Of a DNA stretch of 64,000 nucleotides, positions 12,576 through 23,703 are shown piece after piece. Made by a program: the position numbers and the translations under genes. The number at the start of each line of letters is the position of its first letter. The stretch's first letter is position 1. This DNA comes from Castanea sativa. Taxonomy: Eukaryota; Streptophyta; Magnoliopsida; Fagales; Fagaceae. The stretch lies in the NCBI RefSeq assembly GCF_040712315.1, contig NC_134013.1:9273001-9337000 (forward strand), read 5' to 3'. Under the pieces are notes generated by a model. The model saw only the letters and a program-made list of their open reading frames with translations. It searched no databases and was not told the DNA's origin.

Positions 12576-15222
12576 TCAGTCCACTATGCGACCTTTACTT
12601 GCAGCAGACTTCTTCCCGGTATACCTCTGTCAAAAGTCAAAAGCAACAGAGAAGTTACAAAATGTCACTGCAAGGCCTAAGAGGAACCAACTGCCACCAC
12701 ATATTTCAAAATAAACTATATAACTGGGATGGAAGAAGGCACAGCTCTCACCTGCTTTCCAATGCTGAATGGGACATATCTATACTTAATCATGTGCATG
12801 ATTTGGCGCTTCATTGTGAGGACAAACAGCACAACCCAATAACAAAGCAGTATAGGCCAGAAAACAGGGACATCAAACACAGAAAAGAAGGTCATCAGAA
12901 ACGCCACACAGAAAGCTTTAGTGATGGAATACCTGAAACCACAAAACCAAGAGAAATAACTCATTTTTTAAGCCTCCATTAAAAGACAAATTCTCTGACT
13001 GTAAGATTTGTCAAACAAATTGGGGAAGCACACAATACCAACTCTAAACAAAAACCTTATCTCAACTTCTGGAGTCAGTTATTGTAAATCATTGTTCGCT
13101 ACTGACCTCACTTTATAATTACATATTCACATCATGATCCATCATGTCTCTTCTCACAGCTTCTATTTGGTCTTTTCCTTGGGTAGACCATGTAAGAACG
13201 AAAGAGATCTATAGCTATATAACAGGCTCCCTCATATTGATAGTTTTGTAACTTGTTCCAGTAAGTATGAGATTAAAAACAGTTTCTAACAAGTAACAAG
13301 TGAAACTAATCCAATGTCCAAATGTCTCAAATTTGAGACCGTAAAGGATTAGTAATATCAGCAAAAGAATTAAGAATAAACCAACAATTTCTAAAAACAA
13401 TAACTATAGCTTTTTGGTAAGTAACATCTAAAACTGATACAAAGAAAGTATGTAACAAACTTCTACCAACCAATTAAAACGAGATGCATATCTTTGCACC
13501 CATGCACTTGTAATTGGCATTAAAAACTATTAAACATAATCAAGTAGTTGTTTGATGACAAATTATATTCAGAGTCCACTTCCACACAGCAGCAGAGTTC
13601 AAAAAGAATTGGACTACACGAAACTTCTATCAAAAGCTCTGTTCTCTCTTGATCACGCTTCCCAAAATACAGGATGTGAAAAGCAGCACAGAGTTCAACT
13701 TATGCTACAATCAATCACTCTAGTCAATGAACAAACAATTTCTGAACTATCTTCCACAAAACAAATTATGTACTAATATACACAGGTGATTATGAAGGAC
13801 AAAATACAGACAAGGCCACATCCAACTGTAACTAAGACCTGCTTTTCTCTTTGATCCAAACTAATTTTTTGTACAGTAGTTGTTCAAATGAAGGGGGGGA
13901 AAACTTTATTCAGATGTCCCTTTTACTTTTAGCTTTTTCAGAATTTTGATGGATGAGCATAAAAAGCCATCATCCACTCTCTTTAAATCTGACAAAAATC
14001 ACTCAAACTTATCACACTTGATGTCTAAGCAATATACCTCCTCAATTGACAAGAATGACCCACTACTTCAATTTCACTTTGCAAAATTGAATTGTAATCA
14101 GTTCTGAGACATAGGGACAAGATGACACGAAGCTCCCAATAAATTAATGAATTAAATGGTCAATCAACTGACTTATATAACATGACAATGTGAGTTGAGT
14201 TGATTTCTCTAGCCTGGTTCTAGACTTCTAGTGTTACATGCTGCAAGATATCCAGACCAATACAGAAAACAGAAAGATAAACATCACAAAATAATGGTTC
14301 AGCACATGATGATCATGCATACCCCTCACAATTGAGATCAGAAAATTAGAGTGAAATGAATACTAATAAACTTGCAATGCCCTCTCTTTTTCAGATAAGT
14401 GCTAAACTCACAATGCCAAAAGGTTGAACAGTACGTGATTTTTTTTTTTTTTTAAGATTTTAAGGTTCACATGGCATTGACACCTTCCTCCTAAAATTTA
14501 ATAAAAGCAACAAAACATGTACTTCTCAAGGAAAAAACTTCTAGTCTTTAATGTATTAGATTATTAAACTTCATAAAAATTTTGGGACTAAGGCCTTGTT
14601 TTTGTTGTTATTGTAAACTCCGTAAAAATGGTGTAGTTTAATCATATACAAGTTCTTTTAATAGAAAGAAGTAGCACTCCTCCTTTCAAAACCAAATCCT
14701 AATATAGAGTAATTTGACAAGGAGAGGTTATTGCTTGATTTTGGCCTTCAGTCATAAACCAATTGAGACTCAGCTAGAAACCACTTTAAGATCACACTCT
14801 CAAAATGATTAACGCAACAAAAGAAGCAAAATCATTCACAAAACTAGTCCTCACAAGGGATCCTTAGATTACCAGAACTTAAACTCTGGAAGGCGGCGCA
14901 CAAATGGCCTGAACTCATCTGAGCCTTTTGTTGGTAAAGAAGCCCCATCCAAGACTTCAAGCTCTGGATCAATCTTAGGTGACAGAAACCCAATCAATAG
15001 ATTCAAGATGTAAATCCCAAGGCCATATGATACAATGTAAAATCCCTGAACATAGTAAACCCGCAACATGTAAATTGCCGCAACAGCAAGAGTTCCCAGC
15101 CATCGCTGGACCATGTGAGGAGTGGACCGATCCAAATAGTACTGAAACGTCCTGGTGAAATCATTTCTCAACCTGGCAAGAGGCGCCACCGCAGAGGCAG
15201 CATCACCCCCAACTCCTTCCAT
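12576..15222 (-). CDS. RER1: RER1 family ER-retrieval receptor, three coding exons
   Basis: Coding exons on the minus strand are 15222-14873, 12932-12752 and 12626-12576, with GT-AG introns. The product is 193 residues, normal for plant RER1. RER1 is a four-helix early-Golgi membrane protein that returns ER membrane proteins in COPI vesicles. Visible features are a hydrophilic N-terminus with the QYYLD motif near residue 27, a first hydrophobic hairpin at about residues 41-82 (RWLGTL to NLLIGFLSP), the conserved LPEFKFW at the exon 1 end, and a second hairpin after YSITKAF containing [12 protein letters not shown] and [12 protein letters not shown]. The C-terminus is short and basic ([10 protein letters not shown]). 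Exon 1 ends in TG of a Trp codon completed by the G of exon 2, which confirms the splice. A further intron lies in the 5' UTR. Plant genomes usually hold several RER1 copies, so the paralog cannot be named. Confidence 0.95.
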
Positions 15223-15247
15223 TAGATATTACTCTTTAAATAATCCC

Positions 15248-15873
15248 CTGCAGATCCAAAGCACCAAAAGCAATAAATTGATTAAATTTTAGCCTTTCTA
15301 GCACCAAAAGATGCCCAACAAAAACCACACTCCATTCAAAAACCCGAGACAACAAACCAAATGTAAAAAAGTCTTAAGACCCCAATTCAGATCTCATTCT
15401 TGCCATTGCTTTAGCAGTCAAATAATATTAATTCAAGCTATAGCTTTAGTTTTCTGGGTCACATTTCATAATCATTTCGTGTCCAATCCTATTTTCTCAG
15501 TAACCAATAAGCATATTGGCCTTATTCACATTCAAAATCAAAGAATAACTAAAAACTCAAAACATCATTGGTTTCACTTTCCAAAACCATGAAACATTCT
15601 ATATCATCATTCCTAAGATATTGTTAGTTTCTTACCTTAAATATAACTAACCCTAACAAAACTTTCCCTTAATATATATATATCAATATATCCTAAAAAC
15701 AATCTTGCCATATAACATTAATTAAAATATGGTAACAAAGACAACAAGCAATATAATAAATAATATTAAGGTTTTTGTAAGAGACATAAACATAAACATA
15801 AGACATCAGAGATGGCCAAAAAAGGAAAGGAAAAGTGAATGAAAAGAGAGAAAGAAACAAAGTAGAAACTCAC
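15248..15873 (-). other. Intron in the 5' UTR of RER1
   Basis: On the minus strand a canonical donor (GAAG then GTGAGT, boundary at 15874/15873) and an acceptor (CTGCAG, boundary at 15248/15247) bracket 626 bp of AT-rich sequence. The second leader exon is then 25 nt (15247-15223) directly before the ATG. The first leader exon would lie from 15874 up to around 16100. The apparent plus-strand frames here are fortuitous. Confidence 0.6.
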
Positions 15874-16129
15874 CTTCAAAAAATACAAGAGCAGTTTATA
15901 GATCAGATGAGATTTTTTTTTGTTATAAATGGTGAAGAGATCTATTGCCTAAGTATCGTCCATGGGTTTTCCAAGAGCTCAGCTGTTTTTGTTTTCAACT
16001 TTTCAAACAGAAGAGAGAACATTCGCCTAGACGCGTCACACGGTTATCATGAGAATAGCTTCAAAACGCACCGCTCTGTTTCATATATTTTCCAACGGCG
16101 CCCAGTTGTTTTTTTTTTTTGTAAATAAC

Positions 16130-16876
16130 ATTTTTAAAATTAAATATTGCGAACGGTAACAAATTAATTAGACACTATAATTTTAAAAGTTTAGATTAAA
16201 CCAAAAATTTTAAAAATTCAAGTATCAATCATCTAGAGTCTTGCTACTCAATTAGAATATCATCATGCTTTTAATAAATATATTTAAAAATTCAAATCTC
16301 ACGTCATTTTACGGAATTAACGAAAAAAGCTTAGAAAATCACATTTGGACCATATATTAAAAAAAAAAAACCATATTCTCTTGAAATTAGCATACCACAA
16401 AAATAATATGAAAATGGTCTAATAGCCTAGTAATTTAACAAACACAAACAAATGCACAACTTTTACCACAACTTTCACAGTCGCAAATTATGTTATGAAA
16501 ATGACTAACAACCGGTCACTTGTAACAAAAGTTGTTAATTTGTTGGTTGTCTCATATAGCTCCATTGAGTATTTGAGTGCCACGATTTTCCTATTTTCTG
16601 TTTTAGTTGCTTAGCTGACCCTTTCCTCTCTTCCTTTGCCTCATGACAGTCTTTGAATAACATATAACACCAAAAGTGTGACGAACAGGATTTGAATTGC
16701 ATACTACGCAGCCAAATTTGTTGAATACTTTCATGTTTATCTTGTTTTGTTCAATTTGTTCATACTTATTTAATTGCAATTTGCAAGGATATTTGTTGCA
16801 TAATGCTAATATATTACAGCAAATTACATGACCAATAACTTGACCATTCTTCCATACTCCCAAAACACAAACAAAT
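16130..16876. other. Spacer between RER1 and the defensin gene
   Basis: Divergent upstream region shared by RER1 (-) and the defensin (+). AT-rich, no coding signal. A weak TATA-like stretch (taatatatta) lies about 65 bp before the defensin ATG. Confidence 0.5.
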
Positions 16877-17429
16877 ATGGCTCAGGAACTTGGTCATCGA
16901 CTATCTTATGCCCTCCTCTTTCTCTTCTTTTTCTTTCTTGTGTCCACTGGTATGCATCATCAACATATTCCTACTTTCCTAATTGATCCTTCCAAATGCA
17001 ACTGTTTATGATTCCTCTTATGGCACAAAGGAAGATAACTATTTTGCCTCAATAATCAAGTACATGGACGTAACGCTTTTCACAAATTTGACATTACACT
17101 CTGTGCTTAGTTTGGTGAACTTAAGTGAAGTGATGTTACTCCAATCACAACAAATAATGTTAACTAGTCGTGAAAAATATTGTCTTGAACACTAAACGAT
17201 TTGTCTATGGGTATGCAGAGATGCCTATGCTATAATTTATGTCTTTTGGTATGCAGAGATGCTTATGGTGGAAGGAAACGTCTGTGAGAGGCGTAGCAAG
17301 ACATGGACAGGGTTTTGTGGAAACTCTGGACACTGTAACAGCCAGTGCAGGATCTGGGAGGGTGCACAACATGGAGCTTGTCACGCCCAATTTCCAGGAT
17401 TTGCTTGCTTCTGTTACTTCACATGTTGA
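16877..17429 (+). CDS. Plant defensin precursor, two exons
   Basis: Exon 1 (16877-16949) and exon 2 (17257-17429) join across a phase-1 GT-AG intron, giving 81 residues. The first exon is a hydrophobic signal peptide ([13 protein letters not shown]), the standard plant defensin layout. The mature part has eight cysteines at residues 34, 45, 51, 55, 66, 75, 77 and 81. Spacing is x10, x5, x3, x10, x8, x1, x3, matching the cysteine-stabilised alpha-beta fold. The helix has the GHCNSQC pattern and the gamma core has GAC...CFC. Such peptides are secreted and usually act on fungal membranes, though target and activity cannot be read from sequence. A propeptide-like stretch (EMLMVEGN) lies between signal and first cysteine. 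The acceptor region is duplicated, see findings. No single frame shows the gene because of the intron. Confidence 0.9.
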
Positions 17430-18518
17430 GCAAGCATCAACTGCTAAAGTGATTCTAAAGTGACATCCTCAGCTTTAAGTTTCATACATCAAGCACTTTA
17501 TATAGTTGTATCATGAGGAAGAAAACTACTTGTACCACAACACCACTGCGTGCCCAGTGTCCACTATATAAGTCATCCATGACACTTACAAGTCGCAACT
17601 ATATCCTCTCTGTTACTGGCTTACTGTTGCTTTGATGTCTACTAACAATAAGATAATACTACTACTGCCATTGCTGTTTAATTTTTAATCTTCCCTGCTA
17701 TTACCCATTTCCCTCATTTTATCCAAAAGGGAATCCATTTATCTGGCAAAAGATTTAAGGAAATTCATTCCCAAGAAAAGCTGAAATGCTAATTCCTAAA
17801 GAGATCACATAGAGAAAGAAATACAGGTGCAGGGAACAGAGAAATTGCTTCTAGGTCCAAAGCACAAACAGGAGATAATCAACCAAAGCATGACATTCCA
17901 TAAACAAAACAATTGAGAGGTTGATACCACCCTTGTAGCAGCTCTCATCCAATATTATCCATATCCACCTTATCTAATATTTCCCTTCCTACTAACATGA
18001 TAATTTGCCATATGGCAAGACATTTTTTTTTTTTTTTCTTTTTGAGGGAGGTTACATAAAGGCTCAGAGTTTATAACATTTCTCAGATGAATTCCCAAGT
18101 TTAAATTTAGACAATTATAATCCCAAATTTAAATAAAGCCTTTATCAATCTCCATTGCTCATTTCTACACTTCATCAATCATGTTGACAGAGTAGAGAAA
18201 AACTGAAAACCATTTGTCAAACTCTACTCTTCACCTATCAAAAAATAAGTTCATAAATCAATTTGGTCGCCATTGAACAAAGATGGTACTTTCTATCATT
18301 AGTTTTCTCTACTTTCACAAATGAATAACATAGATATAAAGGTAACAAGTGTTTCAAATCGAAACGATGTCTTAAGTTTGAGAAAATTAGAAACCTGTCA
18401 CTCTATATCAAAGCAGACATATCCACAAACACATAACACGAATTTCATTCAGAACAAGGTCTACAACATAGAATTGACAAAAACAAAAACCCAAAACTCA
18501 ATCTAGTAATTACTGGTA
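17430..18518. other. Spacer between the defensin and bL31c genes
   Basis: Convergent 3' flanks. AT-rich with a poly-T run near 18025 and no coding signal. Confidence 0.5.
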
Positions 18519-19023
18519 CTACTTCTTTTTCCCTCCTTTGGGGGAAATGGATTTGCGCTTACTGGGTAGCACAATCTCTCCTTTGAGCACAGGAATCTCC
18601 ATGATTCCCGCAATCTCACCATACTTCCTACGGAACTTCTCGACCTGGTCATCATCGAGGAGCAGCGCCGACCGGTTGCCGAGGTAAAAGGGGTGGTTTC
18701 CCGACCACACTTCCACCGTGTACTCCTTCTGGGTCCCACCCGTTGTCATCACCAGCTCGCCATTGCAGTACACCTTTGCATCCTCGTGGAATTGCGGGTG
18801 TATGTCTTTCTTCCTGCACGTCACCACATTTGGGTAATTCCCACTTGTTGCTGTTCCAACTTTCCCTCTAGTTACCTGAAAATTGAAACAAAATAGAGAT
18901 TTGTGAAATAAGAGGTAGTAAAAATTTTGGTAGTGGAGAGGGAGAGAGTGTTGAGGATTTTGCCTTGTTGATGGGAAGGAAAGGTCTTCCTTGGAGGAAC
19001 GTGTTGGGTAGGCTTAGAGCCAT
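18519..19023 (-). CDS. RPL31: Plastid ribosomal protein bL31c precursor
   Basis: Exon 1 is 19023-18964 (20 codons) and exon 2 is 18875-18519, giving 138 residues, close to the usual length of nuclear-encoded chloroplast L31. L31 belongs to the large subunit of the plastid ribosome. The N-terminus (MALSLPNTFLQ) is a transit-peptide start. The mature domain begins near VTCRKKDIHP and contains VYCNGELV, TTGGT, VWSGNHPFYLGNRSAL and EKFRRKYG, followed by a lysine-rich tail. Unspliced, the frame from the ATG ends within the following 100 nt at a TAG just past the acceptor. The sequence between the exons has no usable GT donor. An 88-nt GC-AG intron (18963-18876, AACAAG then GCAAAA ... TTTTCAG) restores phase 0. 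The product call is secure. The exon 1 junction is inference. Confidence 0.88.
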
Positions 19024-19270
19024 TTCTTTCTGTCTCTGTGTGTTTGGTTGGGTGAAATGGGTGATGAAGCTTTTGTTTTGCGATGGATATGAAGGTTTTA
19101 AACCACTTCTTTTTTTCTTTTCTTTTTTGGGTCAAATGGGTTCAAATTTCACATTGAAAAGAAATCAGTATTTTGGACCACCAGATATTAGAGACAAAAA
19201 TAATAGGCCTAAATGTTGAGTTGGGTAGAGACAGATCTAATCCAAGCCCGACCAAGTTTGCTTCCATTTG

Positions 19271-19313
19271 TGGGCCTTACTCTTGCAAATACATTTTGGG
19301 TTGGTTTTGGGCT
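19271..19313 (-). promoter_or_regulatory. Site II-like TGGGCY elements upstream of bL31c
   Basis: TGGGCC at 19271-19276 and TGGGCT at 19308-19313 lie 250 to 290 bp upstream of the bL31c start codon. Such TGGGCY elements are frequent in plant ribosomal-protein promoters and work in both orientations. Two short matches can occur by chance. Confidence 0.35.
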
Positions 19314-19781
19314 ATAAAGTCGATCAAATTTTTTCTTGTGTGTTTTTGTACAGGTAGATGATAACTGGTAAGGGAAGGGGAGGTGTGATTTGAATTATAG
19401 TGAATGTTATTAGTTATCACCATTGAGCTATCAATTGAACGCAAAATTTTGATCAAAGTTTTACATATCTAACAATTGCATTTATTTTCACAAATCACAC
19501 TTAAGAGCTTTAGTAATAAGGCACAACAAATTTCAAAATAATTGAGGCAACAAATTATGATTAATTTAACATAAATTTTATATAAGATCATCATTGACAT
19601 TAATCCTATTGTATAGCAATCACAACATGCCAAAAGTTGTCAAAAATTTGTGAAATTTGTAATGTATCAAAATTTATTGCTCATGGGATTTAAGTAATAG
19701 TTCAATCATAATGACATATGCCTCATATATGTAGTTAGAACCCCATATTTGTCTCCTCCACTATCTACTAATTTAAGGATG

Positions 19782-19832
19782 AACACACACACACACACAC
19801 ATATATATGTATGTGTGTGCGCGCGCGCGTAT
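19782..19832. repeat. Compound microsatellite (AC)n(AT)n(GT)n(GC)n
   Basis: Four dinucleotide tracts follow each other without a break. The GC tract is a potential Z-DNA former. Confidence 0.9.
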
Positions 19833-19839
19833 AAAAAAA

Positions 19840-21108
19840 TTAAAAAGAAGAATAAGAAGAAGAAGACTTATAGCTCCTATACACAGTGTTGGGCTAAAAG
19901 TCCGGTTCTATTACATAGGCCTAAAAACGTTACTTTGGGTTTCTAAATTTTTAAGTCTACAGGCCTGGTATTGCTAGTAATGGTAAGTTGTACCCAACCT
20001 TCTTGCGATAAAAAAATCCAACCTTTTTGCAGATGAACTACTGAAAAAAAATAAAAAAATAAATCCTGTCGCAGATTATTTAATGATCGTTCTAAATCCC
20101 AATAACACAGAAGTCCCATGTGTAATTTGTCTTTAATAGTTATTGGTCCCATGTTCCTTGATTTTTTTACTTAGATTTTATTCTCCTATTGCCAACTTTT
20201 TCTGTTCTTTTATTTTTTTAATACCATGATAAAAGTTTATAAAAAAAAATACATAATACTAGAAGTATCAGATATCGATCTGGTTACAAAAGATGCCAAC
20301 CAAAGGTGCTCAACAGAATCAGGATCACAATCTCAAATTCTCAACATCCATCCTAAGATCTACTGGAAATCTAGAATAAAAAACTGCATTGGGTTTTTAC
20401 TTTATTTTTAGTAGCATATTAATTTTTAGCTTTGTCCTGGATATATACATGCTTCTCAAAATGATTATATTGGGACCTGCTTTGATGCATAGTCTCAGTC
20501 CTTCTTGCCTTGGCCCTTGGGTGATATGACTCCAAGAATATCTTGGGTATGCCATTAATTTGCTCTGCTTTCTTATCTCTCTGCCATGATTGCTGAACTC
20601 GAAGATTTTTCTTTTTTGTCTTTTAAAGGGGGCTGATAAGTAATAACACTGAATTCCATTTCATGTGGTTCTCTGTTATCAAACATTTTCGACCGTGCGT
20701 TAGGGAAACAACGTTTTACCAGCTACCCTTCAACTCAGTGTACGTAGATTGACGGACCTACATATTCTTAAACGTGTCCCCTATGGCTTAGACCAGAATA
20801 GTGTTCTCCGATAGAGAGAGAGAGATCCTAGTTTTTCTGTTGCGTAGTGAGTGACTAAAATATGCCAGAAAGATTCGGAGTTTTGCTTTCCTTTTGTTTT
20901 CTATCACGTGCATGTCGTTTTCAAAGCTACGCCATTGACCTTTTTGGTGTTAAACATATCTAGGGCAGAAAATTAATCTAGTTGATTATAAATAGTTTAA
21001 GCTTGATACAGGAAGATGTTTATTAATATTTGTTTATTTAGCAAATAATTTAAACTCAAGCTCAAGTTTAAGTTCTACTATTAAATAAATTAAACTCAAA
21101 CATAATAA
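19840..21108. other. Spacer without genes before the retroelement block
   Basis: No coding frame of substance. From about 20960 the text contains AAGCTTG and CTCAAGCTC words that resemble sequence on the other side of the gypsy insertion (32840-33020). Both may be halves of one older repeat. Confidence 0.45.
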
Positions 21109-21236
21109 GGATGTGGCTTATGTCTAGTGAAAGTTTTCACTGGACACATTGAATTGGGGACACATGTCCACTCTTCGACACGTGTCCAAATCCTGCCGTG
21201 TCCAGTGAAAATTTTCACTGGACATAAGCTTTGCCC
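21109..21236. mobile_element. 128-bp Mutator-like MITE
   Basis: Long inverted repeats (GCTTATGTC-AGTGAAA-TTTTCACTGGACA on both ends) take up about half the element. Flanks acataataa (21100-21108) and atataataa (21237-21245) match at eight of nine positions, a TSD length typical of Mutator-like elements. There is an inner inverted pair as well (ggacacatgtcc / gacacgtgtcc). Confidence 0.75.
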
Positions 21237-21387
21237 ATATAATAATGTGTTTGTGAATAAACTCGTAAATATATGACTTGATTCAACTATATATACTATT
21301 ATATTTTATATATATAATTTCTAAAAACATATTTATATACGCTTCAAATTAGATTGTATGAGTTTGTAAATAGGTTTATATTATATT

Positions 21388-22208
21388 TGTGGGAGGTGAT
21401 AGGCCTAGGACTACATATTTATGTATCTATTGGGCCAGAGGCCCAATCCGAGGATATTAAGTAGTTCGAGAACGGGAAAATATCTTCTTAAGGATCCATA
21501 TTGGTAAGTGAAAGGGTGAAGTCTGATCAGGATCATCCAAGAGGATGGTCTGAGGAGGAATATGTCATCGACTGAGCAAAGTCGAGGTCGGGAGGTGTGG
21601 TCTACCACCCAGAAGGAACTTTCCAAGAGATCATGTAGGTGAGGATATACATGGTAAGAGTACAAGACAAGGAAAGTCTGTGAAATATCTAAAAGGAAAG
21701 TTGCTACCACCACATTGAATGCTCTGCAGCTAACTCTTTGGCTGCATTAATGAGGAGGTGATGCATGTGCATCAATGTGCAGCCTTTCAGCTACTCCCAA
21801 AAGCTTCAAGGAGGTGTTGATGGAGTAAGTATCTATACTAACAACATGATCCATACGTGGAGGATAAAGAGAGGGGAAAATGATAGTATAAAAGGGAGAG
21901 GAAACCTTCAAAAGAGGGGAATCGAAGAAAAAAAGAAAGGAAACACAGTAGACCAAAGAACAATATTTGTAATCTATCTTTAAGTGAGATATACAGAAAA
22001 ATTAGCCTCCTTGGATTGAGTCCGAGAATGATCTTCCTTACATAAGTTTGTATCATCTTTACTTCTTGGTCATCTTGGCCCATGGCAATTGATAGACAAA
22101 CTCATTAGAACCCAGATTCCAAACTCACTCTCTACAAATTCATTGTATTGGATTTTTTGAGCCTATCCTCTTCTTATTTTGGGCTTAGGTGCAAAACGTG
22201 TCCTTATA
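21388..22208 (+). repeat. 5' LTR of the 21.4-32.7 kb element
   Basis: Begins TGTGGGAGGTGATAGG. Contains a TATA box (TATAAAAG, 21887-21894) for the genomic transcript. Ends CTTATA where the 3' LTR has CTTACA, so the canonical CA end has mutated. Confidence 0.9.
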
Positions 22209-22210
22209 AT

Positions 22211-22228
22211 TGGCGTCGTCTGTGGAAA
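22211..22228 (+). other. Primer-binding site
   Basis: TGGCGTCGTCTGTGGAAA lies two bases behind the 5' LTR and begins with the TGG expected to pair with a tRNA CCA end. It resembles the tRNA-Asp-type sites of Tat/Athila elements, with mismatches. Confidence 0.6.
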
Positions 22229-22261
22229 ATCTAAGTGTCTTATTGAGTGTAACATCCAGTT

Positions 22262-23660
22262 ATGGTAAGTTCAGGTCCCCACCAAGCAGAGTCTTTGGGG
22301 TCCCAACATCAAGATCATCCCCTTAATCTTGAGCAAATAGGGGACCGGGAAGGGAGTGTGCACACCACCCATACTGACACGAGTCAATCTCGAGGTGGAA
22401 GCCACGTTTCTCATGCGGATAGTGCCAGGGCCATGCAACTGGAGATCAATCATTTGAAGAGGAAGTTATGTCACGAACGACGGAAGCGAACTCCTTTTGA
22501 TTTCTAACCCTTCTTCTGATGATGGTAGGGATAGTAGTTACAGGCCCAAGTCAAGGACTCCTTCTAGTGAATCTCTCTCGTATAAAGAGGACAACCCTTA
22601 TGGCCGTAAGAATAGGAATTCATCATGCAAAGGCTTATGGAATGATGCTATGAGCAGAGCGTTGAACCAAATTTCTAAATTACCCCTCACGCGTAGAATT
22701 GATGCAGGGAAACTTCCTCGGTGCTTCACTCAGCCAACATTCACCATGTACAATGGTCAAACAAACCCTGTGGAGCACGTGAGCCATTTCAATCAGAGGA
22801 TGGTTGTGCATTCTAAGAATGAGGCTTTGATGTGAAAAATTTTCCCATCCAGTTTGGGACCTGTGGCAATGAGGTGGTTTGATGGCTTGAGGGCAGATTC
22901 TATTGATTCTTTTTAGGAACTTACCCAAGCGTTTGGATCTCGCTTTATTACGTGCAGTAGGATTCCTCGACCTTTAGATTCCCTACTATCTATGACCATG
23001 TGAGAAAGGGAGACCTTAAAAACATACTCAGACAGGTACTGAAAAATGTTCAATGACATTGATGGGGACTTCGATGATGTGGCCATAGATGATGTGGCCA
23101 TAAGAACTTTCAAGGTCGGCCTACTTGCCGAGCATGGTCTAAGGAAGTCATTAATAGGGAAATCGGTTAGTAATGTACGCCAGCTCATGGACCGCATTGA
23201 CAAGAATAAGGGTCGAGGAGGACCAGTTAGGAAAGGGCAAAGCAAAGGTGGTTTCTCAGGATAGGAGGGACTTCAGGTCGGATAAATACAACAATAATTG
23301 TCCTCAGCAAGATTTTTCTGGGCAGTCCGGGGTTGCTACTGCACCTTAGGCGGTTAACGTGTTATTTCAAGAGCCAGTGCATTAAATTTTATGAAAAATC
23401 AAGAATGAACCTTTCTTTCAACGGCCCAATAAAATGGGAGGAAACCCCACAAGGCGCAATCAAAACCTTCATTGTCAATACCACCAGGAGCGAGGATATA
23501 CGACCGAGGATTGTCGAACTATATGGAGCCATTTGCAGCAGCTTGTTCGAAGTGACAAGTTAAAGCAATTCCTGTATCACCCCAATGAGCAAGGACTCCT
23601 GGTAGGATCAAGATTTCAGAGGGATGCTTCTTCGAAACCACCTTTATGAACAATCAATGT
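22262..23660 (+). pseudogene. gag pseudogene of the older gypsy element
   Basis: Starts at the ATG at 22262, about 50 bp downstream of the 5' LTR. The central part (about 22690-23200, over two frames) is a clear retrotransposon Gag domain, with TFTMYNGQTNPVEHVSHF and a segment ending LTQAFGSRF. A CxxHxGY...DC motif near 23455-23515 resembles the modified zinc knuckle of Tat Gag (CQYH...GYTTEDC). The frame is broken near 22495, by a stop at 22835, by another near 22915 and by shifts after 23000. There is a 15-bp internal duplication at about 23075-23102 (gatgtggccata twice). Not functional. Confidence 0.85.
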
Positions 23661-23703
23661 TATTCTTATTGCCCCGGGAGGAGTCGGTTCTCACTACTCT
23701 AGG

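Noticed and set aside
12410..12982. 190-residue plus-strand open frame
   Set aside because: Antisense to RER1 exons 2 and 3 and the intron between them. The minus strand gives the conserved protein with correct splice sites, so this frame is a shadow.
15311..16128. Two plus-strand frames of 93 and 97 residues
   Set aside because: They fall in the RER1 5' UTR intron and leader on the other strand and have no similarity that I recognise.
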